DNA of 64,000 nucleotides from positions 248,001 to 312,000 of the forward strand of contig NZ_VCGY01000001.1 of NCBI RefSeq assembly GCF_016597725.1. The letters are read 5' to 3'. The notes below the pieces were generated by a model that was not told the origin of the DNA, did not search any database, and saw nothing but the letters and a program-made list of their open reading frames with translations. Each line of letters starts with the position of its first letter. Within the stretch, counting starts at the first letter, position 1. This document shows, in pieces, positions 36,318 to 44,663 of this stretch. Source of the stretch: Marinobacter sp. 1-4A (GTDB lineage: Bacteria > Pseudomonadota > Gammaproteobacteria > Pseudomonadales > Oleiphilaceae). The translations under genes and the position numbers were made by a program.

Positions 36318-36833
36318 ATGAATCAAGAAGTACCTGTAGCACCTTGGTATCGGCAACCCTGGTTCTGGTTTCTGACCATTGCACCGCTATCCGCAATCAC
36401 TTTTAGCATGTTCATGCTGGTTGTTGCGTCGAATATGAAAGATACGATGGTGACCGACGACTATTCGAAAGAAGGCCGTGGTATTAACCTAGAGATCGCC
36501 CGTGACCAGGCAGCCAGCGATATGGGGCTCAACGCCGACATGGCATTTGAGGAACGCAGTATTCTACTGAACGTAAAAACGCAGCAAGGGCCAGCGGAAT
36601 TCCCCTACCTGATACTTAATCTCTTTCATCCAACACTTGCCCAAAACGACCGTACCATCCAGTTCCGCAGCGACGGTAACGGCCATTACACAGGCAGCCT
36701 GCTTGATGACATTAAGGGGCGCTGGTATTACGAACTTCGCGGGCCAGACAACCAATGGCGCCTCAAAGGCGAAGCTTGGCTACCAACCGACGGCAGCCTT
36801 CATATGGGCCCGAAAGGATCCGCCCAAGGGTGA
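36318..36833 (+). CDS. ccoH: cbb3 oxidase assembly protein CcoH/FixH
   Basis: Membrane protein required for assembly and stability of cbb3 oxidase. 171 residues: an N-terminal transmembrane helix (WFWFLTIAPLSAITFSMFML) and a periplasmic FixH domain with DDYSKEGRGINLEIARDQAA. Its stop overlaps the GTG start of ccoI by 3 bp. Confidence 0.94.
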   Translation: MNQEVPVAPWYRQPWFWFLTIAPLSAITFSMFMLVVASNMKDTMVTDDYSKEGRGINLEIARDQAASDMGLNADMAFEERSILLNVKTQQGPAEFPYLILNLFHPTLAQNDRTIQFRSDGNGHYTGSLLDDIKGRWYYELRGPDNQWRLKGEAWLPTDGSLHMGPKGSAQG

Positions 36834-39280
36834 CCCCTGTGGATTGCTTTCATTGCGGCGAACCGGCAGACGGTGAGCCGCGCATTACGCTTAAGCTGGA
36901 TGGCCAAACACGACTCTTCTGTTGTCAGGGCTGTAAGGCGGTGTGCGAAACCATTCACAGTGAAGGCTTGACTGGCTTTTACCAACTCCGTACCGAGCCC
37001 GCCGTTACACCCCGCCAACTGACGAGCTCTGAATTGGACCGGCTCAGAGAGCTGGATCACCCTCTGGTACAGCAAGCCTTTGTTTCTCCGGTTAAAGCTG
37101 GCCAAGAAGCCCAGCTTTTGATCGGTGGCATCACCTGTGCCGCTTGCATTTGGTTGCTTGAGAACCACATGAAAAAGCAACCGGGAGTGCTCTCTTTCTC
37201 CGTAAACCATACAACCCAGCGAGCGCGGCTTGTTTGGGCCCAAGATAAAGCCGTTCTGAGCGATTTACTGGTTGCCATTCATGAGCTCGGTTACACGGCC
37301 CGCCCCTATCAGTCAGATGCCGTTGAAGACCAACTGAAAGCAGAGCACCGCTCCATGCTGATTCGTCTGGCGGTTGCTGGCATTGGCATGTTCCAAAGCA
37401 TGATGCTGGCCTTCCCGCTTTATTTTGAGCTGATCAGCGGTTTGTCGCCGGAGTTTGTGTCGTTTTTTCGTTGGTTCGGGCTACTGGTTGCCACGCCGGT
37501 CGTGTTCTACAGCGCTGGACCGTTTTTCCGCAATGCGCACAGAGATATCAAAACCCGTCACCTGACCATGGATGTACCCGTCGCTATCGCCATAGGTCTG
37601 GCTTACCTCGCGAGCGCCTGGGTAACGGTTATGGGCGGTGAAGAGGTCTATTTTGAATCCGTGTGCATGTTTACTTTTTTCCTATTGCTCGGGCGCTATA
37701 TCGAGGTACAGGCGAGGTATCGTGCAGGGCTTACCGGTAACGCGCTGGCAGGCTTCCAACCAACAGTTGCCACCCGGGTGCAAGGCGAACACAGCGAGAT
37801 CATCCCCGCGCATCAGGTACAACCCGGGGACGTGGTTCGCATCAGGCCCGGCGAAACCCTACCCGTTGACGGCACCATCCTTCGGGGGCAATCCACCCTC
37901 AACGAATCAGCCTTGACGGGCGAATATTTACCCGAAACCCGAGTGCCCGGAGACCTCGTACATGCCGGCAGCATTAACGGCGAAAACCCCTTAGACATTA
38001 AGGTAGAAAAATCCGGAGCCCAAACCCGGCTCTCCGGCATTTTGCGGATACTGGACCGTGTGCAGTCAGAAAAACCACGGGTAGCCCTTATGGCCGACCG
38101 CATTGCCGGTAAGTTTGTCGGTCGCGTACTTATTCTTGCCCCGGTGGTATGGATTGGCTGGTGGCTTGCCGGTGCCGACAACGCCTTTGACATCACATTG
38201 TCTGTGCTTGTAGTCACCTGCCCCTGCGCCCTGTCGCTCGCAACGCCTACAGCGATTACCTCTGCCACCGTAAAGCTGCGTCGTTTGGGCTTTCTTCCCA
38301 CCCGGGGCCATGCACTGGAATCCATGAACTCCATCGACACGGTGGTCTTCGATAAAACCGGCACCCTGACCCGAGGCGAACTAAGCCTGGTCGACACCCA
38401 TATTGTAGGCAGCAGAGACAAAGACACGTGCTTGCGTCTGGCATCGGGCTTGGAGCAGCACTCTGAACACCCGATTGCTCGAGTCTTCCATAACCGCCCC
38501 GCGGCCGCCATTGACCGGGTTAAGAATCATCTTGGGGGCGGGCTTTCCGGCCATTACGATGGTCAGGCGTTGTTCATCGGCCATAGAGACTTTGTTGCCC
38601 AGCATTTAAGCGCTTCGGAGCCAGAGGCTGAGCAGCGCTCGGGTATGGAGATCTGGCTAGCATCAGAAAAAGAGTGGCTTGCCTGCTTCCGACTTGATGA
38701 CCAGCCCAGAGAGGATGCCGCACAGGCCGTGAAAGCCCTTCAAAGCTTGGGCATTCGCACCCTGCTGCTGAGTGGCGACCGCTCCGGCCATGTGCGTGAG
38801 ATTGCGGACATACTGGGTATTGACGAGGCCATAGGCCAAGCCTCGCCGGAACAAAAGCTTGAGGTCCTCCAAGGACTGAAATCCGAAGGTCATCAGGTTA
38901 TGATGGTTGGAGACGGCCTCAACGACCTTCCCTCTATGGCGGGTGCGGGTATCTCGGTTGCCATGGGAACCGCAGCAGATCTCACACAGCTGAAAGCGGA
39001 TGCCGTGCTACTCAACGGTCAGCTGATGCAATTGGTAGAGGCGCTGGATACCAGCCGTCGCACACGCAAAATCATCCGCCAAAATATGACTTGGGCACTC
39101 ATCTATAACGTCTGTGCCCTACCCCTTGCCGCTGCCGGTTTAGTAGCGCCCTGGCTCGCCGCAATAGGTATGTCACTCAGCTCGCTGATTGTTGTTCTGA
39201 ACGCGTTGCGATTGGGAACCCAACCCCGTGCAAAAGCTCGAATCAAAGCACCACAAGTTGGCGCACAGGTTTCGCCCTGA
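36830..39280 (+). CDS. ccoI: copper-translocating P1B-type ATPase CcoI
   Basis: Exports copper across the inner membrane for the CuB centre of cbb3 oxidase. 816 residues: N-terminal Cys motifs CFHCGEP and CCQGC, a heavy-metal-associated domain (GGITCAACIWLLE), the metal site VTCPCALS (Cys464/Cys466), the phosphorylation motif FDKTGTLT (Asp508) and the hinge MMVGDGLNDLPSM. The GTG at 36830 is chosen because it overlaps the ccoH stop (GTGA) and gives the family-like start VTPVDCFHCGEP. A longer in-frame ATG at 36755 would run inside ccoH. Confidence 0.94.
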   Translation: MTPVDCFHCGEPADGEPRITLKLDGQTRLFCCQGCKAVCETIHSEGLTGFYQLRTEPAVTPRQLTSSELDRLRELDHPLVQQAFVSPVKAGQEAQLLIGGITCAACIWLLENHMKKQPGVLSFSVNHTTQRARLVWAQDKAVLSDLLVAIHELGYTARPYQSDAVEDQLKAEHRSMLIRLAVAGIGMFQSMMLAFPLYFELISGLSPEFVSFFRWFGLLVATPVVFYSAGPFFRNAHRDIKTRHLTMDVPVAIAIGLAYLASAWVTVMGGEEVYFESVCMFTFFLLLGRYIEVQARYRAGLTGNALAGFQPTVATRVQGEHSEIIPAHQVQPGDVVRIRPGETLPVDGTILRGQSTLNESALTGEYLPETRVPGDLVHAGSINGENPLDIKVEKSGAQTRLSGILRILDRVQSEKPRVALMADRIAGKFVGRVLILAPVVWIGWWLAGADNAFDITLSVLVVTCPCALSLATPTAITSATVKLRRLGFLPTRGHALESMNSIDTVVFDKTGTLTRGELSLVDTHIVGSRDKDTCLRLASGLEQHSEHPIARVFHNRPAAAIDRVKNHLGGGLSGHYDGQALFIGHRDFVAQHLSASEPEAEQRSGMEIWLASEKEWLACFRLDDQPREDAAQAVKALQSLGIRTLLLSGDRSGHVREIADILGIDEAIGQASPEQKLEVLQGLKSEGHQVMMVGDGLNDLPSMAGAGISVAMGTAADLTQLKADAVLLNGQLMQLVEALDTSRRTRKIIRQNMTWALIYNVCALPLAAAGLVAPWLAAIGMSLSSLIVVLNALRLGTQPRAKARIKAPQVGAQVSP

Positions 39281-39318
39281 TACCGTAAACATCGAGTTCT
39301 AACTATGAGGTTTATGCC

Positions 39319-39537
39319 GTGGAAATCGTAATGTTTTTGGTACCGGTCATGCTAATTTTGGTGGTGATGGGTATCTTGCTGTTTTCCTGGGCTGTTAAAA
39401 ATGGCCAGTACGACGATCTGGAAGGCCCCGCACACCGGATTCTGTACGACGACGACGAAGACATGATCCCGGACGATGCACGCCAGAACAAACCAAACAA
39501 AGCGGAAAGTCCAGAAGACAACCCTGACCGATCATGA
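39319..39537 (+). CDS. ccoS: cbb3 oxidase maturation protein CcoS
   Basis: Small membrane protein needed for cofactor insertion into CcoN. 72 residues: one transmembrane helix (VPVMLILVVMGILLFSWAV) followed by the typical NGQYDDLEGPAHRILYDDDE sequence and an acidic tail. The start is a GTG with GAGG about 8 bases upstream; an ATG four codons later is an alternative. Its stop overlaps the next gene by 4 bp. Confidence 0.93.
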   Translation: MEIVMFLVPVMLILVVMGILLFSWAVKNGQYDDLEGPAHRILYDDDEDMIPDDARQNKPNKAESPEDNPDRS

Positions 39538-40223
39538 CGCCGGAACTGTACCTAAGCTACCCTAGTGCATTTCTCATCGGGCTGCTTGGCAGCACACATT
39601 GTCTTGCCATGTGCGGTGGAATCAGCGCCTCTCTCTCCATGGCGCTGCCCGTTGGCAAGGGCTTTCGTACGCGGCAATCATTTCTGTTGCTTGCTTATAA
39701 CGTCGGGCGAATTGCAAGCTATGCACTGATCGCAGCACTTATTGCACTTTTAAGTACCACAGCCGCGAACCAATGGGCGCAGCTTGGCATGGTTTTGCGG
39801 TCGATCGCGGGTTTGCTGCTTATCGCCATGGGCTTATCCATGGGGCAATGGTGGCAAGGTATCCGTTATGTAGAGCGAATTGGCGCGCCCCTTTGGGAGC
39901 GCTTGTCACCCCTCTCCCGCCGGATTCTTCCTATCCATCACGCCGGTCAAGCTCTTGCTCTCGGCGCGCTGTGGGGATGGCTACCCTGCGGATTGGTTTA
40001 TAGCACTTTGGGTTGGGCTGCACTGCAGCCTACCGTAGGCTCGGCTGCACTCACTATGGTATTTTTCGGGCTGGGCACCCTGCCCTCCATGCTTGCAGCT
40101 GGCTATGCCGCCAGCTGGATCAACGGGCTAAAAAGCAATCAGAAATTCCGGAAGTTTACTGGTGCTCTGCTGATTCTGTTCGGGCTTTGGACTCTGCCTC
40201 TGATGGCGTTAATGGGCCACTAA
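39534..40223 (+). CDS. TauE/SafE-family (DsbD-2-like) membrane protein of the cbb3 cluster
   Basis: Integral inner-membrane protein of 229 residues with about six helices. Two cysteines lie in membrane-edge motifs, STHCLAMCGGIS near the N-terminus and LWGWLPCGLVYS in the middle, as in the sulfite-exporter TauE/SafE-like proteins that often follow ccoS. Translational overlap with ccoS implies a role in copper or thiol handling during cbb3 assembly. That role is inference; the substrate has not been shown by anything in the sequence. Confidence 0.82.
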   Translation: MTPELYLSYPSAFLIGLLGSTHCLAMCGGISASLSMALPVGKGFRTRQSFLLLAYNVGRIASYALIAALIALLSTTAANQWAQLGMVLRSIAGLLLIAMGLSMGQWWQGIRYVERIGAPLWERLSPLSRRILPIHHAGQALALGALWGWLPCGLVYSTLGWAALQPTVGSAALTMVFFGLGTLPSMLAAGYAASWINGLKSNQKFRKFTGALLILFGLWTLPLMALMGH

Positions 40224-40258
40224 AAGTGGCCTTCGCACAGGTCTCGGGGTTTATGGGT

Positions 40259-41179
40259 CTAGATATTTAATACATCCAAACGACCAAAGCTCTGTTCGGG
40301 CTCTTGCCCGGGTAACGCAGTCTGTACCGCCTGACGTTTGCCACCAAGGCGTTTGCCTTCGCGAAAATCATAAAGACTGGTATCAGCAAGGTGCGATGGT
40401 TCCACATTGCACAAGGCCCGGAACATGGTCTCAAGTCGTCCAGGGTGTTGTTTGTCCCAATGTTGGAACATATCCTTGATAACTTGGCGTTGCAGGTTTT
40501 CCTGAGAGCCGCAAAGGTTACAGGGTATGATCGGGTACTGCCTAAGCTTTGCATATCTGGCAATATCCTTCTCGCGGCTGTACGCCAAAGGCCGGATAAC
40601 CGTATTCCGGCCATCATCGCTGTGCAACACTGGCGGCATGGTTTTAAGCTTGCCCCCGTAAAACATATTCAAAAACAGAGTTTCCAACAGATCGTCACGG
40701 TGGTGCCCCAGTGCGATTTTGGTAACACCCTGCTCTTCTGCAAAGTTGTAAAGAATGCCTCGGCGTAAACGCGAGCATAAACCACAGGTGGTTTTACCCT
40801 CAGGCACCTTATCTTTGACGATACTGTAGGTATCTCTCTCGATGATGTGATATTCGATGCCTATGGCAGACAGATAATTCGGCAGGATGTCTTCCGGAAA
40901 GCCCGGCTGCTTCTGGTCCAAATTGACAGCAATCAGCTCAAACGACACCGGTGCATTTTTCTGCAGATTCAGGAGAATATCCAACATGGCATAGGAATCC
41001 TTGCCACCGGACAGGCAACACATTACCTTATCGCCTGCTTCGATCATTGAAAAATCTGCAATTGCCTGACCAACCTCTCGGCGCAGGCGTTTCTGCAGTT
41101 TATTCTGCTCCAGTTTCTGACGGCGTTCGTATTCTGAACTATAAGTTTGTTCGGGGCTGTCACTTATCGCTTCGGGCAT
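40259..41179 (-). CDS. ttcA: tRNA 2-thiocytidine(32) synthetase TtcA
   Basis: Iron-sulfur PP-loop enzyme that thiolates cytidine 32 in tRNA. The product has the PP-loop [13 protein letters not shown] and the cluster-binding Cys motifs in [12 protein letters not shown] and [11 protein letters not shown]. The ATG at 41179 gives 306 residues; a GTG at 41227 is in frame, but a consensus -10 (TATAAT at 41213-41218, minus strand) lies between them, so transcription starts too late for it. Divergent from a TetR gene. Confidence 0.94.
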   Translation of the reverse strand: MPEAISDSPEQTYSSEYERRQKLEQNKLQKRLRREVGQAIADFSMIEAGDKVMCCLSGGKDSYAMLDILLNLQKNAPVSFELIAVNLDQKQPGFPEDILPNYLSAIGIEYHIIERDTYSIVKDKVPEGKTTCGLCSRLRRGILYNFAEEQGVTKIALGHHRDDLLETLFLNMFYGGKLKTMPPVLHSDDGRNTVIRPLAYSREKDIARYAKLRQYPIIPCNLCGSQENLQRQVIKDMFQHWDKQHPGRLETMFRALCNVEPSHLADTSLYDFREGKRLGGKRQAVQTALPGQEPEQSFGRLDVLNI

Positions 41180-41212
41180 ATCAACTGTGTTCAGTGGGGA
41201 AATGATCGTGAG

Positions 41213-41218
41213 ATTATA
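41213..41218 (-). promoter_or_regulatory. ttcA -10 element
   Basis: Perfect TATAAT on the minus strand, 33 bp before the ttcA ATG at 41179. No good -35 match is seen at 16-18 bp. It decides between the two possible ttcA starts. Confidence 0.5.
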
Positions 41219-41251
41219 CGCATCCACTTCTTTTAGGGACAGGTTACTGAC

Positions 41252-41896
41252 ATGGATATGTTGAGTTCAGGGCAAGAAGCCAAAGGAAAACGCGAACGCA
41301 ACCGCCTGCGCAACCGCGCGGCGATACTCAAAGCCGCTCGCCTCTGCTTTCAGGAGAAGGGGTACGAAAATACCACCATACGTGACCTCATCCAGCAAAC
41401 ACACCTGGCCTCGGGTACTTTCTACAACTATTTCCGCAGCAAGCAAGACATCTTTGCCGCACTGCTGTCCGACTTTCTGGGCGGCCTAAACGAAAACCTA
41501 ACGCATTCACGGCGTTCGGCAGACACCGCGGAGGACTTTATTCATCAGTCCTATCTCGCCGTATACAGCGCCACTGCAAGTGACCCACTTGTTTACGAAC
41601 TTGCCCACCGTAACGATCGTGCCCTGAAAGAGCTCTTTGGCTCCGGAATACTCGAACTTATCATGTTGTCCCTTGAAGACGATGTTCGGGACGCGATTGA
41701 TCAAAACATCTTGCCGAATGTTGATCAGGAGTACTTGTGCGCTGCGTTCTTCGGTGTGGCCTATGAGACCGGTTTAATGGTTGCTCGACGCGTGTATCAA
41801 CACCCGGAACGGGCCAACAGTGAGGTAGCTCGCGCGACCGAATTAGCGACAGCACTGTTTAAAGGCGGAATACCCGGGCTAGCTGCCCTTCCCTGA
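41252..41896 (+). CDS. TetR/AcrR-family transcriptional regulator
   Basis: 214-residue repressor-type protein with an N-terminal TetR helix-turn-helix ([28 protein letters not shown], then [21 protein letters not shown]) and a helical ligand domain. Divergent from ttcA and co-oriented with a DnaJ-related gene 27 bp downstream. The ligand pocket gives no clear hint; proteins of this kind often answer to fatty acyl or hydrophobic compounds. Confidence 0.9.
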   Translation: MDMLSSGQEAKGKRERNRLRNRAAILKAARLCFQEKGYENTTIRDLIQQTHLASGTFYNYFRSKQDIFAALLSDFLGGLNENLTHSRRSADTAEDFIHQSYLAVYSATASDPLVYELAHRNDRALKELFGSGILELIMLSLEDDVRDAIDQNILPNVDQEYLCAAFFGVAYETGLMVARRVYQHPERANSEVARATELATALFKGGIPGLAALP

Positions 41897-41923
41897 ACGC
41901 ATTGACTGGCCTAACATGGGTCT

Positions 41924-42601
41924 ATGACAGACACTTCCGCCTCCCCGGAGCTCTCGAGCAGCCTATCTGCAACTGCGTCAGATGAAATATTGGACCAGCA
42001 TATCCAACATATGCTGGTAGCCGTTGAGCATGTGCTTCGCAACTCGCCTGAAGGCACGGATGAGCTCAATCTCATCAAAACACTTCAGCGCCCACCGTGG
42101 CGCTTGATCGGTGACTTAGAGTTTCACGACACGCAAAAACTTTACCCTGTCCATTTTTTGCTGTTCCACGTGCTTTACCACCTCAAAGATACCTTGATAG
42201 AGAACGGAGAAAGTCTGACGATATCGCCTTTACGCATTATTATTGAACGACAGGATACCGTTGGTGGAACCGGCTTGCCCGGCGCAGTGGACAGCCTCCG
42301 AAAATTTTATCTGGACCTATCCCAATACAAGCTGCCAGAGGAAGCCATTCAACAAATGATGGATCGCTTTTGGTCGGGCTATCAGGGCTTGGGGCCAAGC
42401 AAGCCAGAGACTCTACACGCGGCAAGAGTATTGGGTTTCGATTCAGTTCCCGATTGTTTTAACACCGTAAAACAGGCATTTCGTCGGGCCGTCATGCACG
42501 CCCATCCAGATCGAGGCGGGGAGACCGAAGAAATACAGTCTCTTAATGAGGCCTTTACCGTCCTGAAGACACATTTCAGTCAAATGATGGAGCAAACATG
42601 A
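41924..42601 (+). CDS. DnaJ-related protein with C-terminal J domain
   Basis: 225 residues. Residues 25-165 form a helical domain of the DNAJ-related type (LQRPPWRLIGDLEFHDTQKLYPVHFLLFHVLYHL); a short J domain follows with the HPD motif at about 194-196 (HAHPDRGG), the part that stimulates DnaK ATPase. The J domain sits at the C-terminus rather than the N-terminus. Overlaps the deacetylase gene by 4 bp (ATGA). Client and role unknown. Confidence 0.85.
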   Translation: MTDTSASPELSSSLSATASDEILDQHIQHMLVAVEHVLRNSPEGTDELNLIKTLQRPPWRLIGDLEFHDTQKLYPVHFLLFHVLYHLKDTLIENGESLTISPLRIIIERQDTVGGTGLPGAVDSLRKFYLDLSQYKLPEEAIQQMMDRFWSGYQGLGPSKPETLHAARVLGFDSVPDCFNTVKQAFRRAVMHAHPDRGGETEEIQSLNEAFTVLKTHFSQMMEQT

Positions 42602-43629
42602 AAGCCGGAAAATTTGGGATGTCGGGCACGCTCTTTTCAATTTTTCTAGCCAGTGCCTCCGTAAAAGCCGATTTGGTCGTCCTTCAATACCATCACATCA
42701 GCGACACGACACCGCCTTCAACCAGTACATCCGCATCACTATTTAACGCGCAACTTGATCTGGTCTCTGAACTGGGACTTGAGGTTGTAGACCTGCACGA
42801 TGCCACAGAGAACCAGTTTTCTGATGATCCATCAACCAAGCAACGCATCGCTATCACCTTTGACGACGCCTATGAGTCGGTTTATACCAAAGGCGCAGAG
42901 ATCCTCCGGAAGCGAGGCTTGCCCTACACCATCTTTGTCGACACAGCCGCCATTGGAAGCCATGGGTACATGACTTGGCAGCAACTCGAAGAACTGGCTA
43001 AACGGGATGGTGTAACCATTGCAAACCACAGCTCCGGACATGGCCACCTAGCGCGGCGTCCGGAAGAGGCAGAAGGCGACTGGAAAAAACGAATAACCCA
43101 CAGCTTGGATACTGCACAGGCTGAGCTAAAGCGGCGACTTGGAGCCGATTTACCGTTGTTTGCGTACCCTTATGGCGAGTTCGATGAAGCTCTTGAGGCA
43201 GAGGTAGCGAAAAGAAGCTGGTACGGATATGGGCAGCAATCGGGAGCCATAGGCCCGCTTTCGGGGCAAACTCGTTTGCCCCGATTCCCTATGGCGAATA
43301 CCTACGGTCAGCTCGAAGGGCTTAGAGACAAGCTGACCAGTAAAGCGTTTCCCATAGATACTGGCAAGCTGCCTGACGGCATCATGGATGAAAATCCTCC
43401 AACCCTTACTCTGCCGTTGGTAGACGAGATTCAACCCAGCAGGCTAACCTGCTTCGCATCGGGTATGGGACGGATTGATTTTGACGTATTGGATGACTCG
43501 ATTTCGATAACGGCACCGGGACCTTTCAACAGCCGTCGGTTCCGCTATAACTGCACCCACCCTGCTCAAGGGGGCGGCTTTTATTGGCTTTCTCAGCAGT
43601 GGCTGGATTTGAGCCAACCGGAAGATTGA
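42598..43629 (+). CDS. exported polysaccharide deacetylase (NodB-like)
   Basis: 343 residues with an N-terminal signal peptide (LFSIFLASASVKA), so periplasmic or secreted. NodB motifs are present: YHHISD, ITFDDAYES (motif 1, catalytic Asp and metal Asp), ANHSSGHGHL (motif 2, metal His pair) and FAYPYGEFD (motif 3). The C-terminal 100 residues are an extra beta-rich part not needed for the fold. Probably removes acetyl groups from a surface glycan or peptidoglycan. It is convergent with the MalM-like gene, 7 bp apart. Confidence 0.87.
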   Translation: MKAGKFGMSGTLFSIFLASASVKADLVVLQYHHISDTTPPSTSTSASLFNAQLDLVSELGLEVVDLHDATENQFSDDPSTKQRIAITFDDAYESVYTKGAEILRKRGLPYTIFVDTAAIGSHGYMTWQQLEELAKRDGVTIANHSSGHGHLARRPEEAEGDWKKRITHSLDTAQAELKRRLGADLPLFAYPYGEFDEALEAEVAKRSWYGYGQQSGAIGPLSGQTRLPRFPMANTYGQLEGLRDKLTSKAFPIDTGKLPDGIMDENPPTLTLPLVDEIQPSRLTCFASGMGRIDFDVLDDSISITAPGPFNSRRFRYNCTHPAQGGGFYWLSQQWLDLSQPED

Positions 43630-43636
43630 ACCGGAC

Positions 43637-44629
43637 TCAACGAGCTTCTACCAAGATCAGGCCGATTTCGCCGTTTTTTACGTGGGGTATCTTGCGGGGG
43701 CCACGACGGGTTTCAATAACCGTCTGGCCTTCGAGATCATCGTTGCGCGTAAAGATGAGCATCCAGCGCTCTTTCCTAACGCCTGAAACCGGGATCCGCG
43801 CTTCAAGGTAGCCGCGGCGGTGCCAATTCTCCGGTTCAAAATCCGAGACCATTTCTGTAACCAGTCTCACCGGTCTTAACTGGCCATCAAGAAACACCAC
43901 CGATGGCACAAAAACGCCTTTGCTAGCGTATGAACGCAAACGGAACACCCGCTTCCCCCCCGGGTCCTCTTGGGGCAGCGCAATCAGTTGGTAGGGGCTT
44001 AAACCAGTAAGGAATTGGTGTTCCGGGGAGTTTTCAGTCAGATGTACGCCAAACTCGCGACCTTCCTGCCAGCGTTCATGGTTCTGGGTGTCTAGCGCCT
44101 GGCAACAGGTTTCAGAGAAGCGTGTTAGGTAGTCATCCACGCTGTCACTAATCCCCAGAATGGCAAAAGCGTTGGGATCGTGGCCTTCCACAGGCGTTGA
44201 CTCAAGGAGTGTATCCTCGGCGCGATATACCGTTGCCGGAGTTGTCTCAACAGGCGGTACGACACGCCCCTTTTCTTCATCCGTGCGAGTGTCAGGCTGG
44301 TAATAGCTGGTTCGGAGAATACCGTCAGCATCGCGCCAAGTAAAATAGGGTTTACCATCCCCCTCGCGCACATACCCCTTGCGCCGAAGCTCTTCTGCGT
44401 CTGGGTAATGGTCGGTGGTAAACTCATCTTCTGCCACAGGCGGATTGGCGACGGGTTTAGCCTCGGTAGGCGCTTCGACGATGGGCGAATAGCGCACGCG
44501 CCCCTGCTCATCCACCCAGGAAAAATAGCCTTCCCTGTCTGATACTGTTGAGCCGCCGACCTGACAGCCGGACAGCAGCAAACCCAAAACCATGCCAGTA
44601 ACTGCTGTCAGGTGTTTATGTGTTGTCAC
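43637..44629 (-). CDS. MalM-like lipoprotein with DUF4124-type repeats
   Basis: Predicted lipoprotein of 330 residues, lipobox LLLSGC. The N-terminal part has two copies of a WxDxxGxxR(Y/T)S motif (YFSWVDEQGRVRYS and YFTWRDADGILRTSY), like DUF4124 domains; the rest resembles the MalM periplasmic family (FETCCQALDTQNHERW, then a beta-rich end with YLEARIPVSG and RWMLIFTRNDDL). Start is a GTG at 44629 with AAGGG upstream; an earlier in-frame start at 44701 would overlap the FadL gene. Last gene of the outer-membrane cluster. A FilE-like pilus-system protein is the closest memory match. Confidence 0.7.
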   Translation of the reverse strand: MTTHKHLTAVTGMVLGLLLSGCQVGGSTVSDREGYFSWVDEQGRVRYSPIVEAPTEAKPVANPPVAEDEFTTDHYPDAEELRRKGYVREGDGKPYFTWRDADGILRTSYYQPDTRTDEEKGRVVPPVETTPATVYRAEDTLLESTPVEGHDPNAFAILGISDSVDDYLTRFSETCCQALDTQNHERWQEGREFGVHLTENSPEHQFLTGLSPYQLIALPQEDPGGKRVFRLRSYASKGVFVPSVVFLDGQLRPVRLVTEMVSDFEPENWHRRGYLEARIPVSGVRKERWMLIFTRNDDLEGQTVIETRRGPRKIPHVKNGEIGLILVEAR

Positions 44630-44663
44630 TGATATGCCCTTTTGAGCACGAAGCAGCGTGCAG

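Noticed and set aside
36755..36829. longer N-terminus for CcoI starting inside ccoH
   Set aside because: The GTG at 36830 overlaps the ccoH stop and matches the family start.
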